DNA of 64,000 nucleotides from Lyngbya sp. CCAP 1446/10 (GTDB taxonomy: Bacteria > Cyanobacteriota > Cyanobacteriia > Cyanobacteriales > Microcoleaceae), in the NCBI RefSeq assembly GCF_026130175.1, contig NZ_JAIGNI010000014.1:37143-101142 (forward strand). Reading direction: 5' to 3'. A model generated the notes under the pieces. The model did no database searches. It saw only the letters and a list, made by a program, of their open reading frames with translations, and had not been told where the DNA came from. A program made the position numbers and the translations under genes. Below, piece after piece: positions 18,656 through 27,382 of this stretch. The number at the start of each line of letters is the position of its first letter. Position 1 is the stretch's first letter.

Positions 18656-19507
18656 TTACTGTTTCTGGCTTGACCATTTACAAGAAACCCGCAGCAGATA
18701 TTGAAAAAGCAAGTCAAAAGTCAGTCCGATCGCCCCAATAACAATCAGCCCCACAAAAATTTCATCGGTTCGGAGAAATCGACCTGCGACACTGATTCGG
18801 CGGCCTAAGCCTTCGGTTGCCGCAATCAATTCCGAGACAATTACCAATTGCCAAGCCGCAGCTAGGTTGATGCGGCTTGCATCAAGAATTCCCGGCAAAA
18901 CGTGGGGAAAAATAACTTGAGTAAGGATTTCCCAGCGATTCCCGCCCAACATATAAGTAGCTTCGATCAAGTCTTTGGGAACAAACTTGACTGTATCCAT
19001 CACCATCAGCGAATTGAAGAAAAAGACGCCGATAAATATCAGCATTATTTTGGGTTCTTCGCCGATTCCCAAGTAGAGAATTAATAGGGGAATGAATGCT
19101 GGTGCGGGCATATATCGCATCAAGCCGAACATGGGTTCCAGCAAGGCGCGAATACTGGAAAAACTGCCCATCAGCACGCCAATTGGTATGGAAAAAACCA
19201 AGGCTAACAGAAAGCCCACTCCCACCCGCCACAAACTCGCTACTGTGTCTTTCAAAAGTTCACGAGTGTTCCACAGCCGACCAAATGCCTCTAAAACTTT
19301 GCCGGGTGAAGGTAAAAATTTGGGGTCTACGTTGGCGAAGGTTGTTACTAGCCACCACAGCAGCAGCGGCAGTGCGATCGATGTGACAGTTAATCCAATA
19401 TTGAGGGGTTTTGGTATCTCTTCCGCAATCCGCCAAAAAACCGTGGGATTTAGGCTTTTTTGCTTGAGGTGGGATTGGATAGATCCGGGTTCGGGATTTG
19501 GTGGCAT
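18656..19507 (-). CDS. ABC transporter permease (NitT/TauT/SsuC type)
   Basis: Protein of 283 residues with about six membrane segments (e.g. IALPLLLWWLVTTF, GFLLALVFSIPIGVLMG, IMLIFIGVFFFNSLMVM) and the BPD_transp_1 EAA loop in YMLGGNRWEILTQVIFPHVLPGIL. It pairs with the ATPase downstream and the binding protein upstream in the riboswitch-led operon, forming a complete importer in the inner membrane. Start ATG at 19507 (MPPNPEPGSIQSH). The substrate is inferred from context to be guanidine. Confidence 0.92.
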   Translation of the reverse strand: MPPNPEPGSIQSHLKQKSLNPTVFWRIAEEIPKPLNIGLTVTSIALPLLLWWLVTTFANVDPKFLPSPGKVLEAFGRLWNTRELLKDTVASLWRVGVGFLLALVFSIPIGVLMGSFSSIRALLEPMFGLMRYMPAPAFIPLLILYLGIGEEPKIMLIFIGVFFFNSLMVMDTVKFVPKDLIEATYMLGGNRWEILTQVIFPHVLPGILDASRINLAAAWQLVIVSELIAATEGLGRRISVAGRFLRTDEIFVGLIVIGAIGLTFDLLFQYLLRVSCKWSSQKQ

Positions 19508-19614
19508 AATTTAGTTGCAGAACGGTTAATCGAGTAATTTGAGTGATTTATGCAATCCCAGAAATAATATTTGTGAAATTTTGATTTATTTGCGATTTGC
19601 TTACTTTGTGCCTT

Positions 19615-20682
19615 TTAGCTTTTACCTTCGGCGTAAGCTTTGATAAAGCGATCGTCAAATAACTTGCTAATATCTGGTTGGGTTTTTGCTAAACCTACAT
19701 CTACCAAAAATTTAGTCATTTCCGCCGCCGCAAACTGCAATGATGTCATGTCATTTCCCGGTTGAAAGGCTTTCAAGTTTTCCTCGACGGTAAATATTTG
19801 AGTGCCGTTTTCATATTCCTTGTATTCCGCAACGCTAACTCCGGCGCGGTTGGCGAGAATTTCGTAAGATTTCTCTTTATTGGCTTTCATATATTCTAAG
19901 GTTGCAAACCATGAATTAACCAGGGCTTGCACTCGATCGGGGTGTTCGTCGATAAACTTTCGCGTAAATACCAAATGGTCGGAAATTGCCCCAGGAAAAT
20001 CTTTTGAACTAAACAATTCCTTGCTGTTCGATCGTTTTAATGCCTGCGTGGTGAACGGTGCAAATACTGCCACTGCATCGACTTGACCTCCCACAAAAGC
20101 CGCCGCAGCTTTCCCGGTTTCCAGCGGTACAAATTGAATGTCGCGCACTGATAAACCTGCTTTTCTTAGCCCCAAAAGCAAGAGGAAGTGATCGACTGTA
20201 CCTTCCTCTGCTGCAACTTTTTTACCTTTTAAGTCGGCAACGGAATTGATGCCTTCTGCGACAATAACTTTGTCATTTCCCGTCGAGTTGTCGTTGACTA
20301 AAACAATTACTTGATCGGCACCACCTGATATAGAGTTTACTGTATCGCCGAGGGTTTGGCTGTTAGCATCTATCTGTCCTGCTGTGAGGGTACTGATCGA
20401 TTCTAAGTAGCCGTCAAACCATTTTAAGTCTACTGCAACATTGTTGGCTTCAAATATCTTTTGTTCTTTGGCAATTTGCCACGGAAACCAGCCTGGCCAC
20501 GCGCTGAATCCGAGGCGAACTGCGTCAGCACTTACTGAAGAAGCTGCTTCTGTTTCTGTCGTGGTTTTGATATAAATTGCTGGGTTGACGCAGCCAACAG
20601 CGAAAAACAAGGTGATGAAAAATATGGCGCAGTAGGATAAGGGCGATCGCGTTATTTTTGGGGAGCAATATCGGATATTCAT
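19615..20682 (-). CDS. ABC transporter periplasmic substrate-binding lipoprotein (NMT1/SsuA-like)
   Basis: Protein of 355 residues with a hydrophobic leader and a lipobox-like FAVGC near residue 31, so probably lipid-anchored after cleavage. The mature part is a type II periplasmic binding fold of the NMT1/TauA/SsuA class: VRLGFSAWPGWFPWQIAKEQKIFE, LTAGQIDANSQTLGD, VADLKGKKVAAEEGTVDHFLLLLGL. It is the first gene after the guanidine-I riboswitch (about 95 bases downstream of the expression platform), which is the main reason to propose guanidine as ligand; the family itself binds varied compounds. It would deliver ligand to the permease and ATPase encoded next. Confidence 0.9.
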   Translation of the reverse strand: MNIRYCSPKITRSPLSYCAIFFITLFFAVGCVNPAIYIKTTTETEAASSVSADAVRLGFSAWPGWFPWQIAKEQKIFEANNVAVDLKWFDGYLESISTLTAGQIDANSQTLGDTVNSISGGADQVIVLVNDNSTGNDKVIVAEGINSVADLKGKKVAAEEGTVDHFLLLLGLRKAGLSVRDIQFVPLETGKAAAAFVGGQVDAVAVFAPFTTQALKRSNSKELFSSKDFPGAISDHLVFTRKFIDEHPDRVQALVNSWFATLEYMKANKEKSYEILANRAGVSVAEYKEYENGTQIFTVEENLKAFQPGNDMTSLQFAAAEMTKFLVDVGLAKTQPDISKLFDDRFIKAYAEGKS

Positions 20683-20776
20683 AGCATATTCTGGTTGCTG
20701 GTTAGAGGTGAATATGTCGATCGAGCTTTTGCACCTTCGTTGGTTTCCTTAGCTCCCGCAAAACCCCGATATACAA

Positions 20777-20973
20777 GGATAAAGCCCGAGAGCTAACGAA
20801 CCGATCCTGCAAGATCGATCGCGTTTCTCCCGGGCTTTTATCCCGCCGTGTAACTGGCTAGTGTTTCCCAAAAATTAAAATATTGGGACAACCAGTCTGC
20901 TTCTCTCGGACCAGCACTTGAACTGTCTAAGCTGAGTTAGAAACTCGTTCAAATCGGAACCCTAGAAGCTGTT
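20777..20973 (-). promoter_or_regulatory. Guanidine-I (ykkC-type) riboswitch with expression platform
   Basis: Read on the minus strand, the leader has in order the conserved blocks CTAGGGTTCCG (around 20960), CTGGTCCGAGAG (around 20910) and ACGGCGGGATAAAAGCCCGG (around 20835), the hallmark of the ykkC/guanidine-I aptamer. The aptamer spans about 20826-20973. Downstream, TCTCGGGCTTTATCC (20777-20792) is complementary to the aptamer's 3' block GGATAAAAGCCCGGGAGA, so the two can form a competing hairpin. That gives an on-switch: guanidine binding would keep the 3' block in the aptamer and allow expression of the transporter/carboxylase operon. Only a weak T-run follows, so transcriptional versus translational control is unsettled. 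The rest of the 20683-21588 gap (divergent promoters) shows nothing I can name. Confidence 0.93.
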
Positions 20974-21541
20974 ATTTTTTTTCGATTTTTGTCTGTATAA
21001 GTCCTGTTTGCAACCCAAGGAGTTATGCGAGACTGTCGGTAACAACAATGCACTTAGCTTTTTTAAAGGTAAGCATACTGTAGCTTGCAATCTTACTAGA
21101 TTGCTACGTTTCAAACGGTAACAGCTAACTTGATAGTAAAATGTGTAAAATGTTACAAAAAACGTTTTTTCTGGGATTTATCAAATTAAGATTTTTGGAA
21201 GATTAAACCGGGCGATTGTGCATCGCGAAGTTGACCTGCACACACTGACCAAACTCGCAAGACAAGGATTGAATATTTATCGAGAAATACTTCGATCGCC
21301 CTAGACTGGATGCGGAGGCGATCGCCAATGCGGTAAAGTAACGTCCTATTTGTAATAACTGAGATGTTCCACCATTCTCAATAAGCCTTTTATGGGCGGG
21401 TAGGATGCCCAACCCCTACTCCCCACAAGAAGAAAGAAATACACTCTTTGTGGAACAGGCCGGAAAGCCTGTTAAGAGAGAATGGTACTCTGGGCGTGAG
21501 TAATAACGATCGCCAAACACAGCCTGTGAAGTCAACTCTTC

Positions 21542-21573
21542 AATCTAAAATCTAAAATCTAAAATCTAAAATC
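21542..21573. repeat. Heptamer tandem repeat, CTAAAAT x about 4.5
   Basis: Near-perfect AATCTAA/CTAAAAT units end 15 bases before the allophanate hydrolase start. A similar, shorter run is at about 57437-57463. Confidence 0.85.
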
Positions 21574-21588
21574 GACAGACGGTGCATT

Positions 21589-23403
21589 ATGGAAAAAGTT
21601 AACTACAGTAACAATCTCGACATTCATTCGCTGCTTGATCGCTACCGCACAGGCTCGATCACGCCCGCAGATGCGATCGCTCAAGTTTACGATCGGATCG
21701 AACGCTATGCAGATCCGGCCGTATGGATTTATTTAGCACCGCTGGCGGAAACCCTCGAACGCGCCAAAGCCTTGCAAAACCTCGACCCGCAACAATTGCC
21801 ACTCTACGGAATACCGTTTGCGATCAAAGATAACCTCGATTGGGCGGGCGTTCCCACTACGGCGGGATGTCCGCAGTTTGCTCGCACCCCAGCGCGATCG
21901 TCCGCAGTCGTAGAGCGCCTGTGCGCGGCAGGTGCGATCGCGATCGGCAAAACAAACATGGATCAGTTTGCCACAGGATTAGTGGGAACCCGCACGCCTT
22001 ATGGAGTTTGCCGCAATCCGTTCGATCGGCGCTACATCCCCGGCGGATCGAGTTCCGGTTCCGCCGCAGCAGTCTCGGCCGGATTGGTGAGTTTTGCTCT
22101 GGGTACCGATACCGCAGGCTCGGGGCGGGTTCCCGCTGCTTTTACCAACATTGTCGGGCTGAAGCCAAGTTGCGGCTCTATAAGCACTCGCGGGCTGCTG
22201 CCGGCGGTGCGATCGCTCGATTGCGTTTCTGTGTTCGCTCTCACCTGTGCGGATGCGGCCTCCGTGCTGCAAGTAGCCAGCGGTTTTGACGCTGAGGATG
22301 CGTTTTCTCGCCACCCTGAAACCAAAGTTTTGCCGGATTTATCCCGCTTGCGGGTGGGAGTTCCCGGAGACGGCGAACTCGAATTTTTCGGGAATGCAGA
22401 AGCTGAACAGCGCTACCGAGAGGCGATCGGGCGCTTACAATCATTGGGCTGCACGATCGCACATATTGATTTCAAACCGTTTGCGGATGCTGCCGAACTG
22501 CTCTACGGCGGCCCTTGGGTAGCAGAAAGGTTGGCGGCGATCGGCGATTTTCTCGACGCGCACCCAGAGGCGATCGATCCGATCGTCTACGAAATTATCA
22601 GCGGCGGCAAGCGCTACGATGCCGTCGCGGCTTACCGCGCGTCGTATCGGTTGGCCGAACTCCGCCAACAGGCAGAAATTCAGTGGCAGTCAATGGATGT
22701 GTTGGCGGTTCCCACGACAGGTACGATTTATACTGTCGCAGAAGTTGCAGCCGAGCCGATCGCCCTCAACACCAATCTCGGACGCTACACGAACTTTGCC
22801 AATTTACTCGATTTGTGCGCGATCGCAGTTCCCAGCGGGTTTCAAAGCAACGGATTGCCCGCAGGATTGACACTGATGGCTCCGGCGTGGCACGATTTAT
22901 CGCTCTGCCGCCTGGGATCTGCTTTCCACGCTAGCTTGGGGGGAACTTTGGGCGCAACCAGTCAGGCGCTGCCAACAGTCCCGGAATTCGCGATCGCACC
23001 AAAATCTTTGTCAGAAGAACGAGTCAAAATAGCCGTGGTTGGCGCTCATTTGAGCGGTGAGCCGCTCAATTATCAACTTATCGAACTCGGAGGCATTTTG
23101 GTTCGCGCCTGCCGTACCAGCCCGATTTACAAGCTGTACGCTTTGACGGGTACTGCTCTGGGCAAGCCGGGATTGGTGCGTCAGTCAGAGGGCGGTAGCG
23201 CGATCGAGGTGGAAGTTTGGGAGTTGTCGATCTCCGCTTTCGGCCGATTTGTGGCTCAAATTCCGTCGCCGCTGGGAATTGGTACGCTGGTGTTGGAGGA
23301 TGGCTCCACGGTGCAGGGCTTTTTGTGCGAATCTTATGCTGTCGCAGGTGCGATCGATATTTCTCATCTCGGCGGTTGGCGAGCTTTTGACTCCGGCTTT
23401 TAA
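21589..23403 (+). CDS. atzF: Allophanate hydrolase
   Basis: Protein of 604 residues. The amidase-signature domain (about 1-440) has the Ser-cisSer-Lys triad at K80 (PFAIKDN), S154 (PGGSSSGSAA) and S178 (DTAGSGRVPA), with spacings of 74 and 24 residues as in AtzF. The C-terminal domain (about 470-604, VKIAVVGAHLSGEPLNYQL...) is the extra domain of full-length allophanate hydrolases. It converts allophanate to two CO2 and two NH3, completing urea or guanidine breakdown. It is transcribed away from the riboswitch-led operon across a 0.9-kb gap. Start ATG at 21589; no other start gives a complete N-terminus. Confidence 0.95.
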   Translation: MEKVNYSNNLDIHSLLDRYRTGSITPADAIAQVYDRIERYADPAVWIYLAPLAETLERAKALQNLDPQQLPLYGIPFAIKDNLDWAGVPTTAGCPQFARTPARSSAVVERLCAAGAIAIGKTNMDQFATGLVGTRTPYGVCRNPFDRRYIPGGSSSGSAAAVSAGLVSFALGTDTAGSGRVPAAFTNIVGLKPSCGSISTRGLLPAVRSLDCVSVFALTCADAASVLQVASGFDAEDAFSRHPETKVLPDLSRLRVGVPGDGELEFFGNAEAEQRYREAIGRLQSLGCTIAHIDFKPFADAAELLYGGPWVAERLAAIGDFLDAHPEAIDPIVYEIISGGKRYDAVAAYRASYRLAELRQQAEIQWQSMDVLAVPTTGTIYTVAEVAAEPIALNTNLGRYTNFANLLDLCAIAVPSGFQSNGLPAGLTLMAPAWHDLSLCRLGSAFHASLGGTLGATSQALPTVPEFAIAPKSLSEERVKIAVVGAHLSGEPLNYQLIELGGILVRACRTSPIYKLYALTGTALGKPGLVRQSEGGSAIEVEVWELSISAFGRFVAQIPSPLGIGTLVLEDGSTVQGFLCESYAVAGAIDISHLGGWRAFDSGF

Positions 23404-23423
23404 GCTAAGTTAGAATGGCAAAT

Positions 23424-23467
23424 GGCATTGCTGAATCAAGGTATGGATACCTTGATTCAGCAATGCC
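23424..23467. terminator. Perfect 21-bp palindrome after the allophanate hydrolase (terminator or insertion scar)
   Basis: GGCATTGCTGAATCAAGGTAT and its exact complement are separated by two bases, 21 bases past the stop codon. It would make a very strong hairpin but has no T-run, so it may be a terminator-like structure or two fused insertion-sequence ends. Confidence 0.55.
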
Positions 23468-23561
23468 GGGGAGAAACTGCAACATTTGTACAAGCTTTTA
23501 GCAGCTTACAGACAAATTGTCAATCAGCGGTTTTTGGGGGGAAATGTTGAACAGTTGCCGA

Positions 23562-23760
23562 CTGTCGCGTAAAAAACTAGAGGAATTGACACTCTCAGGG
23601 TTAAAACCACGCTCGATTCTTAATTCAGCGAATGACCTTTAAGCGTTACGTCCTTTCGGCAATACTCCGACCTCTTAACCGTAGAAACCTACCAATTAAC
23701 GAGCCTGATTCGCAGCCACCCCAGAGAGTCTATCTCCAAAAGCGTACTAGGATATTAGCC
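23562..23760 (-). other. Relic of a TnpB-type transposon right end (omega-RNA scaffold-like), no intact TnpB
   Basis: On the minus strand the segment ends CGCTGAATTAAGAATC, an imperfect GGTT...AACC hairpin, then GAGTGTCAATTCC. This resembles the 3' guide-scaffold region of cyanobacterial IS200/IS605 TnpB genes, where a GAATCAAGAATCCC...GGGAGTGTCAA pattern is common (recalled, not searched). No TnpB frame is present upstream on that strand, so only the end survives. The rest of the 23761-24155 gap shows no gene. Confidence 0.4.
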
Positions 23761-24155
23761 TAGAGTTTGGGTATGCCCTACCCTACTTAACAAAAAGGAA
23801 ATTATTTTGTTTACTGGATTTAGGACTGTTTTATTTAGTCCCCGACTGTTTATAGAGTTTTCGTCGCTCTTTGTCCCTCAGTTTATGCCTAAAAGTGTGT
23901 CTTAGTCTCTGTTTCACTTCGGGCAAAGGAGTTTAACCTTGACTATTACAGTATAGCACAATTGCTGAAATTTCCCGTAGTTTTAGGAATAGATTCACAA
24001 GAAAGATTGAATGGGACTGAAGTCGCTCGCCTCGCTTACATCGAGCGAACTGAAGTCTCTGAGTTTTCCGCTTCCCGTATTTCCTTTTATAAGTTTATAT
24101 TGTGTGAGGCTGTTTGAGAAGCTTAATATCAGGAATAGCCACTCCAGCCTAACAT

Positions 24156-24674
24156 TTATGATGCTTTAGCTGTCAGGTTGATTTTTTCCTTTCGCCACTT
24201 CCTGGCACTCTGTTTAACAGCTTCTATTTCCTCAAAATCCACTCTAATCGCGGCAATTTCAAATTCTACGCCTAAAACCGTACTAACTTCGAGGATTTCT
24301 ACAAAACTAGCACATTGATAATCTGTATCTTCATACTGCCTAACCCGTTGTTCTTCAATTCCTAGTATTTGAGCCAGTTCTTGCTGGCTGATTTTGGCAG
24401 CTATTCGAGCTTTAATTAAAGCATCTGGCAGCTTATTTATGCTGTCAACTTTAATTAAAATCGGCTGACTTCGCGAGCAGTTAATTAGTGTTTCGTATTC
24501 AGCAATTTCTGCTTGTAAAGCCGTTAAATGAGATTGTTTGACATCGCGAGAAAGTTGCCAACCATCTGGATCTTTTTTCTTCAGTTCTTCATCTTGCTCT
24601 AACACCTTAAGAGAATCTTCAAATCTGCGGGCACACTCTTGGCTGGATTCGTACTCTTTTGCGTTTTTAATCAT
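24156..24674 (-). CDS. HTH (XRE-type) protein, putative antitoxin partner of the nucleotidyltransferase-like protein
   Basis: Protein of 172 residues from ATG at 24674; it overlaps the upstream gene's TGA by 4 bases (ATGA), so the two are translationally coupled. The N-terminal 90 residues are charged and helical (RRFEDSLKVLEQDEELKKKDPDGWQ). A Cro/C1 HTH follows near residues 95-150 (KISQQELAQILGIEEQRVRQYEDTDYQ), and the C-terminus is basic. Organisation as downstream DNA-binding partner of a small nucleotidyltransferase-like gene suggests a toxin-antitoxin-type or stress module. The role is inferred from context only. Confidence 0.72.
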   Translation of the reverse strand: MIKNAKEYESSQECARRFEDSLKVLEQDEELKKKDPDGWQLSRDVKQSHLTALQAEIAEYETLINCSRSQPILIKVDSINKLPDALIKARIAAKISQQELAQILGIEEQRVRQYEDTDYQCASFVEILEVSTVLGVEFEIAAIRVDFEEIEAVKQSARKWRKEKINLTAKAS

Positions 24675-25117
24675 GGTTCCCACCTTATTAAATCTATCGC
24701 TATAATCCCTTTGGGATTTAATTCTCTGTCGCGCAGAAAGAATTCTAAAGAAGTTAATCCGCTATCTCCTACAGGTTGATCCGAACGAAAAATTTCACCT
24801 TTATATTTAGATTTCTGCGCGCTGCGGTCTAAATTATTTAGCAATTTCGGAGCATTTTTTCGCAGATAATCGTAATCCACATCTTCCGGTTCCCAACACG
24901 CATCAAAATCACCTGGTTTGGGCTTACTGCTAACAAAACTACCGTTAATATAAATAGTTCTACAGCCGGCTGCTTTTAATTGAGCGAGTGCCAATTCCAA
25001 ACCATCTATCATTCGCTGCCTCGTAGAATTAGTACCAAATCTCTCTTTAAACTCCTCCCATTCACACCAATACACTCCCGGTGGCAGATTGCCGTTCTCA
25101 TCAAATTCTGGAATCAT
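24671..25117 (-). CDS. Nucleotidyltransferase-like protein (DUF6932-type), putative toxin of a TA-like pair
   Basis: Protein of 148 residues. A minimal-nucleotidyltransferase signature is visible: NGSFVSSKPKPGDFDACW, i.e. GS followed by DxD after about 11 residues, with a possible third acidic residue in IIAIDLIRWEP. The N-terminus (MIPEFDENGNLPPGVYWCEWEEF) is typical of DUF6932 proteins. It is the upstream gene of a two-gene unit overlapping the HTH gene by 4 bases. NTase/antitoxin pairs often act by nucleotidylating RNA or protein, but nothing here identifies a target. Confidence 0.72.
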   Translation of the reverse strand: MIPEFDENGNLPPGVYWCEWEEFKERFGTNSTRQRMIDGLELALAQLKAAGCRTIYINGSFVSSKPKPGDFDACWEPEDVDYDYLRKNAPKLLNNLDRSAQKSKYKGEIFRSDQPVGDSGLTSLEFFLRDRELNPKGIIAIDLIRWEP

Positions 25118-25313
25118 GCCCTCACACCTTTACACCTTAACACAATTTTATTGTCAGTTTTTAATGACTGTTGGTTTGCTCAGCATACCTGAATGTTTTG
25201 GAAAAAGCGATCGCCCTTGTGCGATAATTAATAAGTTGTAACAGTACGAGAGACAATCTCCGGTTCTTAAACAATAGAACGAGTGCCACCGACGGCAACC
25301 CCCTCATACCAAT

Positions 25314-25739
25314 TTAATATGAAGCTGCATATAATAGGGCTTCAAGAATAAACTTGTAAGATGACAACGAACTAATTTGCTTAGGAGTGATTTTTTCAAT
25401 AACTTGTTTCAAGCGCTCTCGTAATTGCTCAAGTGTTGTGATCCACATTCCGCACTTCAATTTGTAGTATACCAAGGAATACGATAATTCTGAGTTATTT
25501 GACGTTTTGTTTGCGTACAAATACTTAGTTTTTTCTATTTTGGTGTTTGCAAAACCACCAAATGAGTGTAATAATTACATATTACATTCCGAAGTGCGGA
25601 AGGTGGGATTAAATGTTCTCGCTTCGCTCAGTTCGACAGATTCAAAGTTTTCTAGATTGTCTACTGGGGGATTCTTATAAAGGATCTCGGCTATTTCTTG
25701 GATATTTATTTTGATTTTCTGCTGTTCTTCTGGGATCAT
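25314..25739 (-). pseudogene. Transposase-like gene debris, interrupted by a small inverted-repeat insertion
   Basis: From an ATG at 25739 a frame encodes MIPEEQQKIKINIQEIAEIL... (about 53 residues), then meets TAA. The same frame resumes (TTG at 25520) as WITTLEQLRERLKQVIEKITPKQISS...FILEALLYAAS. The first part resembles the start of an ISKra4-type transposase and the second a DDE transposase tail; both guesses are from memory. A 154-bp inverted-repeat element (25448-25601) separates them. Not functional. Confidence 0.4.
25448..25601. repeat. 154-bp MITE-like element with 11-bp ends TTCCGCACTTC
   Basis: TTCCGCACTTC at 25448-25458 and GAAGTGCGGAA at 25591-25601 are perfect inverted repeats bounding a non-coding AT-rich segment inside the transposase debris. 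Confidence 0.6.
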
Positions 25740-25925
25740 GCTTTCCTTGGATTATGGTAATTTATCTGCTTTCTATTATCCCATCAACTTAGACAGACAA
25801 TTGTCTGAGTATTTATACTGATTGCCCAAGTGGGATGCTCCCAACTCGAAATCTATAAACCAATGCTTAAATAAAGTTTGCGCGATCGCTTACTCATTCC
25901 AAAACTAATTAGAAATACTAGCGAT

Positions 25926-26504
25926 TTATATTAATTCCTCAAAAACAATATCCTCATAAACCGACTCAATGGGAAAGCTTAAATCAATACTTTGTAGATA
26001 GATATTATCCCCAGACTGATAATTAAAAATCTCCCAATTACCGCGATCGTTTTTACGGTATAAATCGATGGCTATTTTCTCAGCATCAACCAAAACATAA
26101 TCTTGCAAACTAGGATTGCGACGATACAATCTAAATTTATCCCCTCGGTCATAACTGGCCGTACTTGGAGATAAAACCTCAACAATTAAACAGGGAAATT
26201 GAATCGCTTGGATTGCAGTACGATCGCGATCATCGCAAGTAACGCTCACATCAGGATAAATATAATTTTTCGTTTCAAAAACATTTACCCGACAATCGGA
26301 ATTGCCAACCTGACACCCACCGCCCCGTAAATGACCTTTAACAATGAAAATAATATTACTAGCAATTCGTCCATGATTTTGAGTCCCCCCACTCATGGCG
26401 TAAACTTCACCATTAAGATACTCATGGCGAAGCAGTTGTTGTTCTTCCCAAATAAAATATTCTTCAGGTGTTAACTTAGGAAACTTGTCTTTTACAGCAA
26501 TCAT
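25926..26504 (-). CDS. Uma2-family (DUF820) putative endonuclease
   Basis: Protein of 192 residues with the PD-(D/E)xK-like Uma2 pattern: N-terminal LTPEEYFIWEEQQLLRHEYLNGEVYAMSGGTQNHGRI, NYIYPDVSVTCDDRD, PCLIVEVLSPSTASYDRGDKFRLYRRNPSLQDYVLVD. The acidic and lysine residues of the fold are present. These proteins are abundant in cyanobacteria, often near mobile or defence DNA; the biological role is unknown. It stands alone, convergent to nothing obvious. The 26505-27382 gap after it holds only the CRISPR-like repeat. Confidence 0.88.
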   Translation of the reverse strand: MIAVKDKFPKLTPEEYFIWEEQQLLRHEYLNGEVYAMSGGTQNHGRIASNIIFIVKGHLRGGGCQVGNSDCRVNVFETKNYIYPDVSVTCDDRDRTAIQAIQFPCLIVEVLSPSTASYDRGDKFRLYRRNPSLQDYVLVDAEKIAIDLYRKNDRGNWEIFNYQSGDNIYLQSIDLSFPIESVYEDIVFEELI

Positions 26505-26934
26505 TTTTTGTTACCTCATGGGCGATCGACACAAATTAATATAAACTTTCTATAACTATGGGATTGAGCTTTTTCAAAATAACTTGAGTCATATTCATCT
26601 CCTTAAAAATCAACTAACTCGTCATTACAAATAGAGGCTTGAAGCCCCGATCGCCCCTAACACTTTGGAGGGTAACACCATTCAATCAGCCCCGATCGCT
26701 CAAAATACAACCCAAAATTAAGGGGTGAACGGCTATAAACCAGACGATCAGGGCATAACGGAGGGTCAGATTATACATTATACCTCTTGCGAAACTAGCT
26801 GAAACTCGCATAATTCCCTTCGCAAATCATCTCCCATTACCCCACAACATCAGACAGCCCCTCTTTAAACAGTCGCATAATATCAACCTTTTTGCGTCCA
26901 GTCCCCGCGGCTCATAAGGAAAGCTTACAATACA

Positions 26935-26970
26935 GTTTCAATCCCTACTAGGGAATCTGGGGTTTATTGC
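26935..26970 (+). CRISPR. Solitary CRISPR-like repeat (orphan unit)
   Basis: GTTTCAATCCCTACTAGGGA followed by ATCTGGGGTTTATTGC resembles a 36-37 bp cyanobacterial GTTTCAATCCCTA..AGGGAT CRISPR repeat with a degenerate 3' half. No second copy lies 30-45 bases on either side and no cas gene is in the window, so this is at most the end of a lost array. Confidence 0.35.
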
Positions 26971-27382
26971 TGCTGAAAAATAGGAGTAAAACCATTACAG
27001 CATCTACGTTACAGCCGAAAAATTTGACTCTTGAAATTTTAAACCTACTAATTCCCCAGCACTTGGATGGGCGATCGCTGAAGTTAAACGATCGCCCATG
27101 TCCGTACCAAGCGTATAGTGGTTTGAGAGTTTGTCTAATGCGGTTGAGTGTTGAGGAGGTAAGTGCTGGCTGGCGATCGCCAATTCCGAGGTCAGTTTTA
27201 GTCTGAATTGTCCCCTGCAAATATTAATTGCATAGACTTCAGAAGCCTTCGATCGCACAAAATTGAATTCAACTACAAGCAGCAGATAGATTTGGGCTGC
27301 ATATCTCCAGCACAACCCCATCCAAGGTAAACTGATAATTACCGGAATTTTCACAATTATCTATGGGACAAAGAAGCGCGAT

